A stretch of DNA of 26,741 nt from a virus. Positions within the stretch are counted from its first letter, which is position 1, and each line of letters starts with the position of its first letter. Positions 1 through 9,152 of this stretch are shown here, piece by piece. Location: positions 1 through 26,741 of IMG/VR virus record IMGVR_UViG_3300030329_004073; one strand, given 5' to 3'. The notes below the pieces were generated by a model. The model searched no databases and was not told where the DNA came from. It was given only the letters and a program-made list of their open reading frames with translations. Both the position numbers and the translations under genes were made by a program.

Positions 1-76
1 TCTTCATAGATTCCTTTTTAGCAGCAGCTTGACCCTCTGCATCATATGTATATTCTTTATCCCCTACTTTTGGCAT
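1..76 (-). CDS. Start of a small virion-type protein, cut by the left edge
   Basis: Reading from the ATG at 76 toward base 1 gives 25 codons with no stop, beginning MPKVGDKEYTYDAEGQAAAK. Short phage proteins that open with MP.V..K.Y.Y...G...AK and then run into a lysine/alanine-rich helix are common beside portal, neck or tail genes. No function is established for them. The start lies inside the last 20 bases of the upstream gene (57-461), as expected for a translationally coupled last or next gene in the head operon. Only the N-terminus is present, so family assignment rests on a short pattern. Confidence 0.6.
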   Translation of the reverse strand, partial: MPKVGDKEYTYDAEGQAAAKKESMK

Positions 77-461
77 TCTTCTTTCTCCTTTTTCTAGCAT
101 CTACTGTTGGTAATTTACCAGTTTTATTCATGTAATCCAAGTTATCATATCCAATTTTTTGTGCTGACTCTGCTGTTATAACATATTCATTTTCAGTCAA
201 CAATGCTGGGATATCATCAACAGCTTTACCGCCTTTATTATACTTCTTTCTTTTGGAGCCTTTCAAACGACTCTTCTCCTTTTTACCTTTATTTTTACTA
301 GATTCGACAAATCCAGTAATCTTGCCTTTACTATGCGAGGCATCCTTTCCATCTCCATTGCCATACGTGCCTTGCTTTCGGTTAAATTTATTTAACTTAG
401 CACGATATTTAGACTTATGTTTCTGAAACTTTTTATATTCGTCTTTATAGTCTCTAGACAT
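57..461 (-). CDS. Basic structural protein with a DDIPALLTENEYVI motif
   Basis: A 134-residue, very lysine/arginine-rich protein. Residues 1-75 look disordered and basic (K, R, G, S). Residues about 76-115 hold the recognisable block GGKAVDDIPALLTENEYVI followed by a helix with KIGYDNLDYMNKTGKLP. The motif G.-VDD.PA.LT..E.V... recurs in many phage virion proteins (tape-measure, internal and neck-associated proteins), usually near a terminus, and is thought to be a docking or assembly element. It is not enzymatic. The gene follows 464-670 after a 2-base gap and overlaps the next gene by 20 bases. The basic N-terminus could contact packaged DNA; that is inference. Confidence 0.7.
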   Translation of the reverse strand: MSRDYKDEYKKFQKHKSKYRAKLNKFNRKQGTYGNGDGKDASHSKGKITGFVESSKNKGKKEKSRLKGSKRKKYNKGGKAVDDIPALLTENEYVITAESAQKIGYDNLDYMNKTGKLPTVDARKRRKKNAKSRG

Positions 462-463
462 TA

Positions 464-670
464 TTAAGTTTCTGCTATAACTACAACAAATACTCTGTCA
501 CCATTTAATGAGCAAGAACCAACTGTCACTTTTGCAGATACTGCAGAACTAGAAGTTAGCCAATCTTCAATTCTTTTAGAAAGGCTATCATTACCTCTTC
601 CATCTACTTGACCATCGGCATTCGTTGCTTCATGAGCATCTTGTATAAATGTTTTACTTATAAAAGCCAT
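464..670 (-). CDS. Small unknown protein of the head operon
   Basis: A 68-residue protein beginning MAFISKTFIQDAHEATNADGQ and ending in a hydrophobic beta-like stretch (DRVFVVVIAE). I do not recognise a family. A Shine-Dalgarno-like AUGGAGAGAU lies just before the ATG at 670, and the gene sits between the putative decoration protein and the DDIPALLTE protein, so a minor head or head-completion role is plausible. There are no cysteines in zinc-binding spacing apart from a lone one, no signal peptide and no membrane helix. The call as a real gene rests on the ribosome site, the tight spacing and the operon position. Confidence 0.65.
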   Translation of the reverse strand: MAFISKTFIQDAHEATNADGQVDGRGNDSLSKRIEDWLTSSSAVSAKVTVGSCSLNGDRVFVVVIAET

Positions 671-709
671 TTATCTCTCCATGTTAATTATTAAAATTTT
701 AGTAGATTC

Positions 710-776
710 GGGAGCTGCCCTTTATACGACAACTCCCATAGTTCTACAAAACTATTAATCCTTACTTATTCGGATT
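710..776 (-). other. Two stem-loops after the decoration gene
   Basis: Directly after the stop of 777-1244 the minus-strand RNA can form AATCC/GGATT (772-776 with 757-761, 10-nt loop), then GGGAG/CTCCC (733-737 with 710-714), which extends by two more pairs across a mismatch. Neither is followed by a good U-run, so they look more like processing or mRNA-stabilising hairpins than a strong terminator. A weak attenuator that lowers expression of the minor genes downstream of capsid and decoration would fit. Confidence 0.35.
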
Positions 777-1244
777 TTATGAAGCAGCAGCTGTATGGAA
801 CAATGTGTCAGAACCTAGAGCAGCAGCAATGCCTCTTACATACCAACGATTTCCATCGGTAAATATTTGAACATTATCTCCTGGACTAGCAGCAGCAGTA
901 AAATTGATATAATCATCATTATTTACGGCAGTATCACCAGCTGCGTCTGCAACTGATGCTATATGTCCTACAACATCTACGCCAGAGCCAAAATCGATAT
1001 TAACAATTTGACCCATTCCACCATCAGAACCATCTGTATCTTCAGTTACCCATACTTCGCAATTCCAACCTGGAGGAAGGTCTGCCACAGTTGGCAAATC
1101 TAACTCAGTTGTTGCAGTTGGGTGTACTAAAAATATAGTTCCGCTATCCGCTTCAGTCACTGTGTAGTTCTCAGTAATCTTTTTAACTTTCTTTACATAA
1201 GTACCAGTCAGTGAACTATTTTCATTAAGATAATCACTTCTCAT
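777..1244 (-). CDS. Probable capsid decoration (cement) protein
   Basis: A 155-residue protein immediately downstream of the major capsid gene (14-base gap), the usual place for a head decoration protein. It is rich in T, D, G, V and A and looks all-beta. Residues about 27-70 read like a beta-sandwich module (YTVTEADSGTIFLVHP ... TELDLPT ... WNCEVWVTEDTDG), and residues 117-141 give a closing beta stretch ending in NRWYVRGIA. The phrase 'V...dsG..f.......i.LP' also occurs in beta modules of phage tail and fibre proteins, so a fibre-like module is the alternative. No catalytic motif is seen. Its ribosome site (AGGAGGUUAUGAAUA before the start) is one of the best in the operon, fitting a high-copy product. 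Confidence 0.5.
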   Translation of the reverse strand: MRSDYLNENSSLTGTYVKKVKKITENYTVTEADSGTIFLVHPTATTELDLPTVADLPPGWNCEVWVTEDTDGSDGGMGQIVNIDFGSGVDVVGHIASVADAAGDTAVNNDDYINFTAAASPGDNVQIFTDGNRWYVRGIAAALGSDTLFHTAAAS

Positions 1245-1258
1245 TATTCATAACCTCC

Positions 1259-2674
1259 TTAATTCAAGTCTGTAAATGAATACAGCATGTGAGTTTCGGG
1301 GATGGTGATTTCAAGACCTGCTTCTGTTAGAATCATGTCTTTTCTTAAATCCTCATCAGCCTGTTGAACATTAGTAATAATGTGTGTATCTCTATTTAAT
1401 CCGTTTCCAACAAGTGGTCGATAAGCAAGTTGACCCATATCAGCCATAAGCAGCATACCAGCTGAAAGTCCTCTAAATAGAGGCTCTCTTATAATGTTCA
1501 AGTCTCCATGAACAGTATTTAGCATCATTACTTGATGACCGAATGAACCTTCTCGTTGAGACCAATTCATTCTATGCGGAGATTGATTTGTATTCGCAGC
1601 TGCATTATCTATTCCGTCAGAATGCTGACTAAAAGCTAATGAATTAGTTACAAATGAACCATCTCCAACTTTGTTGAAAAATGAAATCACAGGTAGACCT
1701 GCTAAAGCAAGTTTAGAACTTCCTCCACCCCTTGCAGGGTCAAAGAATACTTCGAAGTCGCTAAGGATAGTATCATACGTTACAGCTGTTGAAGCTGCTG
1801 CACCAAAGTATGGGTTTCCTGCACTATATGAGCAAGAACCAATTGCTTCAGCTTGTCTTCGTACGATAATATCACCTAAAAGACCTGCTGAAGTTTGAAC
1901 TCCATTTTGTCTTCCTTTTTGACCGAAAAGCATTGCTCTTTCGATATCTACTTTGTGTTCTCTTAGTTTTAAATTCCAGATTCTATTCCATTCGTTTGCA
2001 TATCCTCTGTAATTAGTAGCAATAGCTGTATTTGTCATCTCAGCTGCTGTTTTAAAGATTTGTGTATAACCAAAATCATCATCTAGAGATTTAGACCATA
2101 CGTCAGGAGACCCTGAGCCTTCTTCAAACGCAGTACCTATAACTTGAGCTTTATCACCATCTGCAATTGCATCATAGCCAGATTCACTTGAATTACCAAC
2201 ACTTAAACATGTAACTTGACATGTACTTTGTGTTGTTTCATTTGAAATACTGTCTATTCTAACAATCGCATGTGATTTGCCGTCAACAACTTCCACTGCA
2301 AGTACCATACCTTTTAGAAGCCAATCAACAGCTGCGCCTGCTCCGTCATCAAATGCTACGGAACCACTAACGCCTGCTGCTAATGAACCTAATGCTGAAT
2401 CAGCATATACACTTCTATTTGTCCAGTCAATTTTAGACCTATTTTCTAGGAATCTAAAGACTGGGTCTGTGGTTGCTACTTTACTAACCTTATTTAGATA
2501 TACAAAAAATGGAGATTCATCTGGTGCTAGCTCTGCTACTCTATCGCTCCAGTCGTATAAACGTCTTTGGTCGCCCGCAACACCATGAGCGGCTGCGTGA
2601 GCATTAGCAATAGTAGTGGCAGCATCCGCACTGGTAATAGAACCAGCTCGAATTGTATTTGCTGCTGTTGCCAT
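1259..2674 (-). CDS. Major capsid protein (HK97 fold, SU10/DUF5309-like)
   Basis: A 471-residue protein that forms the icosahedral shell. The N-terminal block (residues about 36-75: DQRRLYDWSDRVAELAPDESPFF then VYLNKVSKV) matches the opening of the SU10-type/DUF5309 capsid family ('...D.sd.i..l.pdetPf...l.k'). The central block around residues 205-255 (YTQIFKTAAEMTNTAIA ... EWNRIWNLKLREHKVDIERA then MLFGQKG) is that family's most conserved helix, the HK97 spine region. The domain between is alanine/glycine/aspartate-rich. The position after portal and scaffold and before a decoration gene supports the call. The start has GGAG 9 nt upstream. No protease domain is seen here, so maturation cleavage, if any, would need another gene. 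Confidence 0.88.
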   Translation of the reverse strand: MATAANTIRAGSITSADAATTIANAHAAAHGVAGDQRRLYDWSDRVAELAPDESPFFVYLNKVSKVATTDPVFRFLENRSKIDWTNRSVYADSALGSLAAGVSGSVAFDDGAGAAVDWLLKGMVLAVEVVDGKSHAIVRIDSISNETTQSTCQVTCLSVGNSSESGYDAIADGDKAQVIGTAFEEGSGSPDVWSKSLDDDFGYTQIFKTAAEMTNTAIATNYRGYANEWNRIWNLKLREHKVDIERAMLFGQKGRQNGVQTSAGLLGDIIVRRQAEAIGSCSYSAGNPYFGAAASTAVTYDTILSDFEVFFDPARGGGSSKLALAGLPVISFFNKVGDGSFVTNSLAFSQHSDGIDNAAANTNQSPHRMNWSQREGSFGHQVMMLNTVHGDLNIIREPLFRGLSAGMLLMADMGQLAYRPLVGNGLNRDTHIITNVQQADEDLRKDMILTEAGLEITIPETHMLYSFTDLN

Positions 2675-2692
2675 GATTTATTTCTCCAATTT

Positions 2693-2733
2693 AACCCTCA
2701 ATCAACTGCGTATAAACGCCTTCAGGTAGGGTT
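2693..2733 (-). promoter_or_regulatory. Structured leader upstream of the capsid gene
   Basis: The 64-nt gap between scaffold and capsid can fold as an outer stem AACCCT/AGGGTT (2728-2733 with 2693-2698) enclosing a small GCGU/ACGC hairpin (2716-2719 with 2708-2711, loop UUAU on the minus strand). There is no U-run, so it is not an intrinsic terminator. A stem placed just upstream of the capsid ribosome site could be an mRNA processing or stability element that helps capsid expression exceed that of scaffold and portal. Confidence 0.35.
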
Positions 2734-2738
2734 TGTTA

Positions 2739-3467
2739 TTAAGGTAATCGATTTGAACTTCTACTAGCAGCTATGACTTGCTTGAATATCTCATCATCAT
2801 CATTTCTCACTTGTGGAGCTTGACCATCAAGTATTCCACCAGGAGTTGGTTGACTTTGAGTATTCCTAACATTGTCTAGTCCGCTAGGAGGAATCACATT
2901 AGTATCTCCTCCTGCAACAGTATTATACATTTGAATCACAGTATCCAATCCATAATCAGCAGGATTACGGCTTGTAAACTCCATAAATCCTTTTATCTGT
3001 TCATCATTAAATCCACGACCTTTCAATTCATTAGTTAAATTAACCATGCCTTGTTTAACATTCATTTCTCTAGACTGTTCTCCTACAGCATTATTAACCG
3101 CAGTATTGATTGTATTTTCTAATTCCTGTTGTCGGAATTGATACGACTTAGATGATGGGTCATTATAGGCTTCCCATGGGTCGAATTCTTCTGCGCTTAA
3201 TTCTAGTTTTGGTTGTGTTGGTTGACCTCCCTTTGCAGCGTTGTCGATAATTTCAACAACATCAGGTCGAGATTCCAAAAATCTTCCGATTTCTTCAAAA
3301 CCTTTAAGCCTTGAGTTTTCCGCAGCTAGTTTATCCTTCTCACTTTGGAAGTACTTTGCTTGTTCTTCCCAGTTCGTAGAACTCTGTTGCGTTTCACCAT
3401 TTACATCTTGCCCTACATTTTCAGTGTTGTCACCTTGTAGATGTTCACTTTCATATGCGTTTGTCAT
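2739..3467 (-). CDS. Head scaffolding protein
   Basis: A 242-residue, acidic and glutamine/asparagine-rich protein between portal and capsid, the classical scaffold position. Residues 1-35 are disordered; residues 32-65 form a likely coiled coil (WEEQAKYFQSEKDKLAAENS then RLKGFEEIG). Then comes a helical region with REQ/ELEN heptads (about 115-150) and a polar tail. A capsid-binding basic C-terminus as in P22 is weak here (ends ASRSSNRLP). Internal copies inside the prohead that guide capsid assembly are the inferred role. The family is assigned on composition, size and position, not on a sequence motif. The spacing of 15 bases after the portal gene shows operon coupling. Confidence 0.7.
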   Translation of the reverse strand: MTNAYESEHLQGDNTENVGQDVNGETQQSSTNWEEQAKYFQSEKDKLAAENSRLKGFEEIGRFLESRPDVVEIIDNAAKGGQPTQPKLELSAEEFDPWEAYNDPSSKSYQFRQQELENTINTAVNNAVGEQSREMNVKQGMVNLTNELKGRGFNDEQIKGFMEFTSRNPADYGLDTVIQMYNTVAGGDTNVIPPSGLDNVRNTQSQPTPGGILDGQAPQVRNDDDEIFKQVIAASRSSNRLP

Positions 3468-3482
3468 TTTAACCTCCCTTGG

Positions 3483-5513
3483 TTACGATTTCTCGTCTTT
3501 TTGAGCTTGACTACGTTTTTCAGAATCATTCTGTAGACGTAATTTCTCCGATTCGAGTTTGACCGCATCTCGGAGTCTTCCAAGTGTGAGTTTAGTACCA
3601 GCTTTTTGTTCAAGCTCGTTCTCTTTCAACCCACTCTTAAATTTCTCGACTTCAGTTCGTTTTCTTGCAGAGATTGATTCTCTATGAGCTGTTTGTAAAT
3701 CTCCTTGAGTATTCTTCAACTGCTCTTCTAACTGTTGTACATAACTTTGTAATTTATTAATTTCATCAGTTCTTTGCAAGACACCTTCTTTATCAAATAT
3801 TTCTGTTTTCTTCAATGCTTCATTCCTGTCAATTAAACCAGCTTGATATGCTTCCATGTATATTTGCCATTCACCCCACTTATTAGATGGCATTGTAGAG
3901 TTTCCAATTACTCTTATATCAAATTGACCTAATCCAACTTCATTTTCAATCCCCATAATAGATTGTGTTTTATCATCATACATTCTTTTATTAATCATAA
4001 ACTCGGTAATATCATTATTTGGCTGAACAATTCTAACCTTCTTTTGAAATGTATAATGACTTTTTGCTAAATTATAAACAACCTTACCACATCTTTTAAG
4101 TGAACCTTCAATATCTCTTAATTTAGATTTAGAACGTCTTTGTCCAAAATCCTCCATCATCATTGTAGCTGATGATGTTCTTGGTGCTGCTTCCGTATTT
4201 CCTTGCATCATTTCAAAAATACCCATATTTAAATCAATATATCTTTCGATTAATTGTGGTAATTGCATAATTGAATTTGCTAATGGTTGTGGAGCAGGAA
4301 AATGAGGTTCCCCAAAAGATGGGTCGTATTCGATAGTAGCATTCGGATTTGCCCAATCTTTCTCTAACTCTTCGACATCATGGACACTTCCTTGAGGGAT
4401 GAGTAGTTTTAACCCTGAGCTTGCTTGTGCGTGCGAGGTGATAAGTGACACCACCTTATTGAGAAACCTTTGAAATGGTTTATTTTTTCTAACATCACTC
4501 ATTGGATATGGAGTGTTTGTCCATATATTTGGCACTGGAACTATAGGATATATATCAGTATCTAATATATGCTCATATAAAACTATCTGACCAACTATAC
4601 ATGTTAATTTAATTCTTGTTTGAAGAACTTCTACAAAATCAAGTTCATTTCTTTCTCGTGCTTCAATTACCTCTTGTTGCTCCATAAATAATGCAAATTC
4701 TTCTTGAGATAATACTTGTTCTTGCTCAGTTCTTAAGTCCATCACTCTATAGTAAGGAACTTTAATTTTTGAATATGATTCAATTAGTCTATATTTTTCT
4801 ACTTGAAATTCATCTCTATCTTTAATATTGTCAGGAGTAAAAGAATCAATTGTAGTTTTATTTGTTGATGTAGGATAATCTTCGTCATCCGAATCATTCT
4901 CAATCATGTCAATTAATACTTTATCACTACCTTCTTCAACTGGCTCCATTAATTGTGGATATAAATCAACTAATTGACTTCTAGTAAAAATAGTAGAAAC
5001 CATCATACCTGTGGCATCATCAAAATATCTTTTTCTAGCATTAGGGTCCACTACAACTCTAAAAGGATTAATGCTTGTAAACTTAACTTCTCCTCTTCCA
5101 AAATCAGCTTCTTTGTCTAGGTATACATAAAAATATCCTAATCCAGTAATAGTATAATCATGAACAGCTTGCTTGAACGCTTCGTCACCATCAGATATAT
5201 CCCATATATACTCTAATAAAGTTTTCCATACATTTGCCATTTTGTTATCAGAGTCTTCTCTTCCAACAACAGAAAACTTTGGAGGCTTAGATGTTATAAT
5301 TGCTTTGAATTGTTCTATAGCTGAATATAATCTGTCCATAGGAACAGATGATTGATTTCTTGATTGCAGCTCTTCTACTTCACTTCCAGTGAAATGATTT
5401 CCTAAATAAAAGTCAATATCTTCTCTCGCTGCTGTATCCCAATCACTTCGTGCATCATCCCAACGCCTGTACAGGTCCTTTATCTCTTTTGCCCTAATAT
5501 CTTCCTTTATCAT
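3483..5513 (-). CDS. Portal protein, P22-like
   Basis: A 676-residue portal, the dodecameric channel at one capsid vertex through which DNA enters and leaves. The N-terminal half has the typical P22-portal pattern: RRWDDARSDWDTAAREDIDF, then FYLGNHF, VPMDRLYSAIEQ and a beta domain with GLGYFYVYLD and INPFRVVVDPNAR. Residues about 330-450 (YPIVPVPNIWTNTPYPMSD and following; LNMGIFEMMQGN; RTSSATMMMEDFGQRR) correspond to the stem and crown region where a 'sG' and 'T..m..e..~r' signature is common. The last 100 residues are a Q/E/K-rich coiled coil ending SEKRSQAQKDEKS, similar to the helical barrel of long P22-type portals. It lies directly after the large terminase, with which it docks. Length is normal for the family. 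Confidence 0.88.
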   Translation of the reverse strand: MIKEDIRAKEIKDLYRRWDDARSDWDTAAREDIDFYLGNHFTGSEVEELQSRNQSSVPMDRLYSAIEQFKAIITSKPPKFSVVGREDSDNKMANVWKTLLEYIWDISDGDEAFKQAVHDYTITGLGYFYVYLDKEADFGRGEVKFTSINPFRVVVDPNARKRYFDDATGMMVSTIFTRSQLVDLYPQLMEPVEEGSDKVLIDMIENDSDDEDYPTSTNKTTIDSFTPDNIKDRDEFQVEKYRLIESYSKIKVPYYRVMDLRTEQEQVLSQEEFALFMEQQEVIEARERNELDFVEVLQTRIKLTCIVGQIVLYEHILDTDIYPIVPVPNIWTNTPYPMSDVRKNKPFQRFLNKVVSLITSHAQASSGLKLLIPQGSVHDVEELEKDWANPNATIEYDPSFGEPHFPAPQPLANSIMQLPQLIERYIDLNMGIFEMMQGNTEAAPRTSSATMMMEDFGQRRSKSKLRDIEGSLKRCGKVVYNLAKSHYTFQKKVRIVQPNNDITEFMINKRMYDDKTQSIMGIENEVGLGQFDIRVIGNSTMPSNKWGEWQIYMEAYQAGLIDRNEALKKTEIFDKEGVLQRTDEINKLQSYVQQLEEQLKNTQGDLQTAHRESISARKRTEVEKFKSGLKENELEQKAGTKLTLGRLRDAVKLESEKLRLQNDSEKRSQAQKDEKS

Positions 5514-5550
5514 ATGCTGTAATATAAATCAGTTTTATATATAATAACAA

Positions 5551-7122
5551 TCATTTTATTCTTGCTCCTGTCATCCAATCGTATAATTTTTTTGGTTTAT
5601 ACCATTTTCCATGCTTATCCTTCTCTTTAACCTTCACTTTTCCAGCCTTGGGATTTCCTCTTGCAAATTGAGTTGCAAGCCAAAAAGCATCAATAGTATC
5701 ATCATGTGAACCTTTAGGAAAGTCTATCAATTCACCTATAAAGTCATGCATATCCTTTTTTAAATGAACAGCACCAGCTTTAAACATAGGTTGCAATCCC
5801 TCAAATAATCTATCCTTCTTTTTTTGATTTCCATAATTTTTAATACCTTGCTCAATGCCAGGTAAGAATAAGCCTTCTCTTTTACTCTTTTTCATTACAT
5901 AATCACGCAACATCTCTTGATATGCAATTGTTTCTATATTTATTCTCCGTATCGGTGAGTATCGTTTAGCCATTTCAAATATCTTGTCGGCACACTCCAT
6001 CGGTAAAACTCTTTGCCTCCAATATTCAATAACATAATAATCATAGTCTGAAGTAACGCCAATAACCATAATAACAGAATAGTCACTGTGAGTAGTGGTA
6101 GTCGAAGCAGGGTCAACACCCATGTAAATATTGATATATTCTTTATCTTCGCCATCCCTGTGAATATACCACGAATTGTACCCTTCATCGAATCTAACAT
6201 TCCCTTTATATAATCCATCATTTATATCCTCCTCGCTAAATATTTGGTCCTCAGGCGACTTTGCCTGATTCATATATTCTTGATAAAATTTTGCTGGGGT
6301 ACCAGAATCAATATAAAATTGCTTTCTTTCCTCCAATTTCTTCATACTCCATCTGCTTGGCCAGATTGGAAAGCCGTCCTCTATAGCCTTCCTTGTAAAC
6401 ACTTCCCATGCAAATTGTTCCCCAGTTTTTTCACATTCTCGATTTTTTACCACCAAGCCATTCAAAAATGAATCGTAATGGACTATCGTCCCATTGCACC
6501 AGAGAAAGCCGTTTTTGTCAAAATCTATAGCTGGATATACTGCTGCGGTCACCCATTCCTTGATTTGCCTTCTTGACTCTGGTGTCTTGGTGTTTAACTC
6601 TGATTCGAAGTCATCAAGAATAATACCTGTGTATCTTGTCGATAGTTGTTTTTTTCCTCTTAATCTTTGTGAAGTACCCTTGCCAATCATTCGGCATCCG
6701 TTTTTTAAGGTAAATTCGTCCTTTGTCCACTTATCTCCCTCCAAATCACCAAAATAGTAATGTATAGCTGGATTTTCAAATATATGATTTTGAATCCATG
6801 CTAAATTATCACGTGCTTGGTCCTGTGCTTCACCTATCCATGCAATAAACTCAGGTTTCTCTTTAGTAGCAAAAAGGAACCTGTGAAGAACAGCTGTAGC
6901 TGCTAGGGTAGATTTTGCATGGTCTCTAGGTAAAACGAGTGCTAATTGTTGAATATCTTTACTTAATAGATATTTTCCAACATCATAATGAAATTTAGGT
7001 GACTCACTTGCAAGGAAATCGGCAGGACTAAACAATTTTCCAAATGTTATTAAATCTTTATAGGCAAGCTCTAATACTTCTTCATTCTTAGAAACATTAC
7101 CATTGAGGTTGAGATTAGCCAT
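5551..7122 (-). CDS. terL: Terminase large subunit (packaging ATPase and nuclease)
   Basis: A 523-residue motor that cuts concatemeric DNA and pumps it into the prohead. The ATPase domain shows a non-standard Walker A at residues 65-72 (PRDHAKST, typical of phage terminases) and Walker B at 167-171 (GIILDD, with the catalytic Glu at 173). A coupling region GTIVHYD lies at 211-217. The RNase H-like nuclease domain carries its metal-binding acidic residues at D337 (YMGVDPA), E397 (INIETIAYQ) and D474/D475 (GSHDDTIDAFWLA). All key residues are intact and the length is normal. The start ATG overlaps the stop of 7122-9152. The 7-9 kb gene sits between this subunit and the small subunit, an unusual order. 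Confidence 0.95.
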   Translation of the reverse strand: MANLNLNGNVSKNEEVLELAYKDLITFGKLFSPADFLASESPKFHYDVGKYLLSKDIQQLALVLPRDHAKSTLAATAVLHRFLFATKEKPEFIAWIGEAQDQARDNLAWIQNHIFENPAIHYYFGDLEGDKWTKDEFTLKNGCRMIGKGTSQRLRGKKQLSTRYTGIILDDFESELNTKTPESRRQIKEWVTAAVYPAIDFDKNGFLWCNGTIVHYDSFLNGLVVKNRECEKTGEQFAWEVFTRKAIEDGFPIWPSRWSMKKLEERKQFYIDSGTPAKFYQEYMNQAKSPEDQIFSEEDINDGLYKGNVRFDEGYNSWYIHRDGEDKEYINIYMGVDPASTTTTHSDYSVIMVIGVTSDYDYYVIEYWRQRVLPMECADKIFEMAKRYSPIRRINIETIAYQEMLRDYVMKKSKREGLFLPGIEQGIKNYGNQKKKDRLFEGLQPMFKAGAVHLKKDMHDFIGELIDFPKGSHDDTIDAFWLATQFARGNPKAGKVKVKEKDKHGKWYKPKKLYDWMTGARIK

Positions 7123-9152
7123 TATTCATCAATTAAATTATTAATAATTGATTCGCCTCCCATAGCAACTGGGGCTGCGCCATATTTTTTCATTAATTCT
7201 TCTCTAAATGAAGGTCTATACATATATTCTAATTGTTCTTGCGCGTACCGCTGTTTTTTACCCTTGCCAATAAAAGGGTTATTTTCTCCATACTGCATTT
7301 GAGTTCTACGTGCAATAGTTTCCCACCAACTACTCAAATACTCTTCATACATATCACCATCAATATCTCTTCTTCCTGTTTTGTCTCTAAGTTTTTTATA
7401 AGGAAGTTTATTTATATTTATTCTTAATAAAGTTTTAAAACTATCTAAATCCCAAGCATTAGATATTTCACGCCTTATATGTGGCATATCATAATATGAA
7501 GCTATTTTTGCATCAAGTCGTCTTCCTTGATAAGATGCTATTCCACTTTTACGAAAATTAGTCATTCTATCACTAATACGATTAAGGAATTTTTGATGAA
7601 TAGGCTGTCGCGAAAATAATGTTTTAGCGTTTAAAGCTATACCAGCTGTATGGTCTGCCATATTAATTATATGGTCAGCCTCATGAACCATTACCGATGG
7701 ACTGGGCATAGGTTTAACAACAATATCATTCTTTCCATAATCAGCATAGCCTCCAACTCTATCAAATCGTTTAGAATCTTTGTAAGGAAACCGCCTATTT
7801 GCCATTGTATAATCATATTTTTTCGCAGGAAAAGCTATATTTATACTAGTGTTGCTTGTAATTTGCTCAACATTTTTAACATAATGACTATATAAATCAG
7901 CATCATTTAACAAAACTTTTTTAAATTCATCAACACTAGGTGTTAAGTCTTTATATTTTTTCTCTTTAAGCTGCCCAGTCTTTGTATCAAATTCTATTCT
8001 CCAGTCATCTCTCCCCTTGAGCTTTGCACGAACCCCAAGTTCTTTCTTTACAGCAGCTACAGTTGCATCATCCACCCCTGAAGGCAATCTTTTTAATATT
8101 CCTTGAGTCTCGTCACCTACTACCATATTAACTTTTTTACCTTTATATGGTTGACTTCTCATCAATTTTATATCACTAGTTGGAAACATTCTATTTATCA
8201 TACGACTATAAGCATCTTTACTCTTTGATTCATTTGCCATCCAATTATAGGGTCTCGTATATAATGGCTGTAACCACTTTGGTAATTCATTAACATTAAT
8301 AGATACAATATTACCCATCGGACCAGATGCTTTGTTTCCATATCCTTTGCTATGTAAATATTTACCTACTCTAAATTGAAGGTTATGCATTGAACTATCT
8401 AATACATACCCCGTATACGACTTCACTGCGTTGATATCAAATTTCATTGTTGATACTGCGCCGCCAACTTTAAATGCTCCATACATCAATGCCCCGAGAT
8501 TCGTTTTCCCTTCAGAAGAAACTCCTGCTACATCCCATAAATGCTTTAATCCTTGCTCAAAAACGTCACCATGCTTTTCTCTGTAATCTTGTAAAAATTC
8601 ACTTTTCTTTGCAACTAAACTTAAATAATCATTACCAGAATCATTATCAGCGAAACGATATGGACTTGCTCCAACAAGCATCGATTGAAAAGATAAATCT
8701 AATCCTTTACCTATAATGCCTGCTGTTTTGTCACCAACCTTATGAACAAGGTGCCCATAAGGTATTTTCCAATTTTGACCAAAAATCGTTTCAAATACTT
8801 GAGCGGTTGATTTTGCAGCATTAGTATTAAAAACATCTCCATATTCATTAATATGATTTTGTATAACTTCTTGTTTTTTATCTTGCCCACCATATCTTAA
8901 TGAACTACTACTATAATGCAATAATTGCTCTAATCCTTTTAAAATTCCTGGTGTTTTAGGGGCGTCTGGGTCTTCAATGTCTACAAATGTAGATGTGGGC
9001 ACTTCTTCGTTTCTTAATAAATCTGATGCACCACCATAGCCAAAAGAAGTTACTTTATAATTATTATCAATAAGACCATCTATGATTGAATCATCTTCAA
9101 TTGATAATCCTAATTCTGGATATTTTACCCCTATATTATCTTTGTTAGCCAT
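7122..9152 (-). CDS. Virion-associated protein with an HExxH zinc-protease motif
   Basis: A 676-residue protein with no family I can name. Residues 488-500 read VMVHEADHIINMA; H490-E491-x-x-H494 is the zinc and catalytic signature of gluzincin-type metallopeptidases. A plausible third ligand is E611 in SWWETIARRTQ, a pattern (E..AR) often seen after HExxH in phage virion proteins. Residues about 100-230 have two similar phrases (EYGDVFNT and KHGDVFEQ) that suggest a duplicated helical unit, plus a glycine-rich stretch (GAFKVGGAVS). No signal peptide is seen. It lies inside the packaging operon, coupled to TerL by a one-base overlap and to 9152-9517 the same way. Likely an injected or internal protein that could cleave a phage or host protein; catalysis is inferred from the motif only. 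Confidence 0.55.
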   Translation of the reverse strand: MANKDNIGVKYPELGLSIEDDSIIDGLIDNNYKVTSFGYGGASDLLRNEEVPTSTFVDIEDPDAPKTPGILKGLEQLLHYSSSSLRYGGQDKKQEVIQNHINEYGDVFNTNAAKSTAQVFETIFGQNWKIPYGHLVHKVGDKTAGIIGKGLDLSFQSMLVGASPYRFADNDSGNDYLSLVAKKSEFLQDYREKHGDVFEQGLKHLWDVAGVSSEGKTNLGALMYGAFKVGGAVSTMKFDINAVKSYTGYVLDSSMHNLQFRVGKYLHSKGYGNKASGPMGNIVSINVNELPKWLQPLYTRPYNWMANESKSKDAYSRMINRMFPTSDIKLMRSQPYKGKKVNMVVGDETQGILKRLPSGVDDATVAAVKKELGVRAKLKGRDDWRIEFDTKTGQLKEKKYKDLTPSVDEFKKVLLNDADLYSHYVKNVEQITSNTSINIAFPAKKYDYTMANRRFPYKDSKRFDRVGGYADYGKNDIVVKPMPSPSVMVHEADHIINMADHTAGIALNAKTLFSRQPIHQKFLNRISDRMTNFRKSGIASYQGRRLDAKIASYYDMPHIRREISNAWDLDSFKTLLRININKLPYKKLRDKTGRRDIDGDMYEEYLSSWWETIARRTQMQYGENNPFIGKGKKQRYAQEQLEYMYRPSFREELMKKYGAAPVAMGGESIINNLIDE

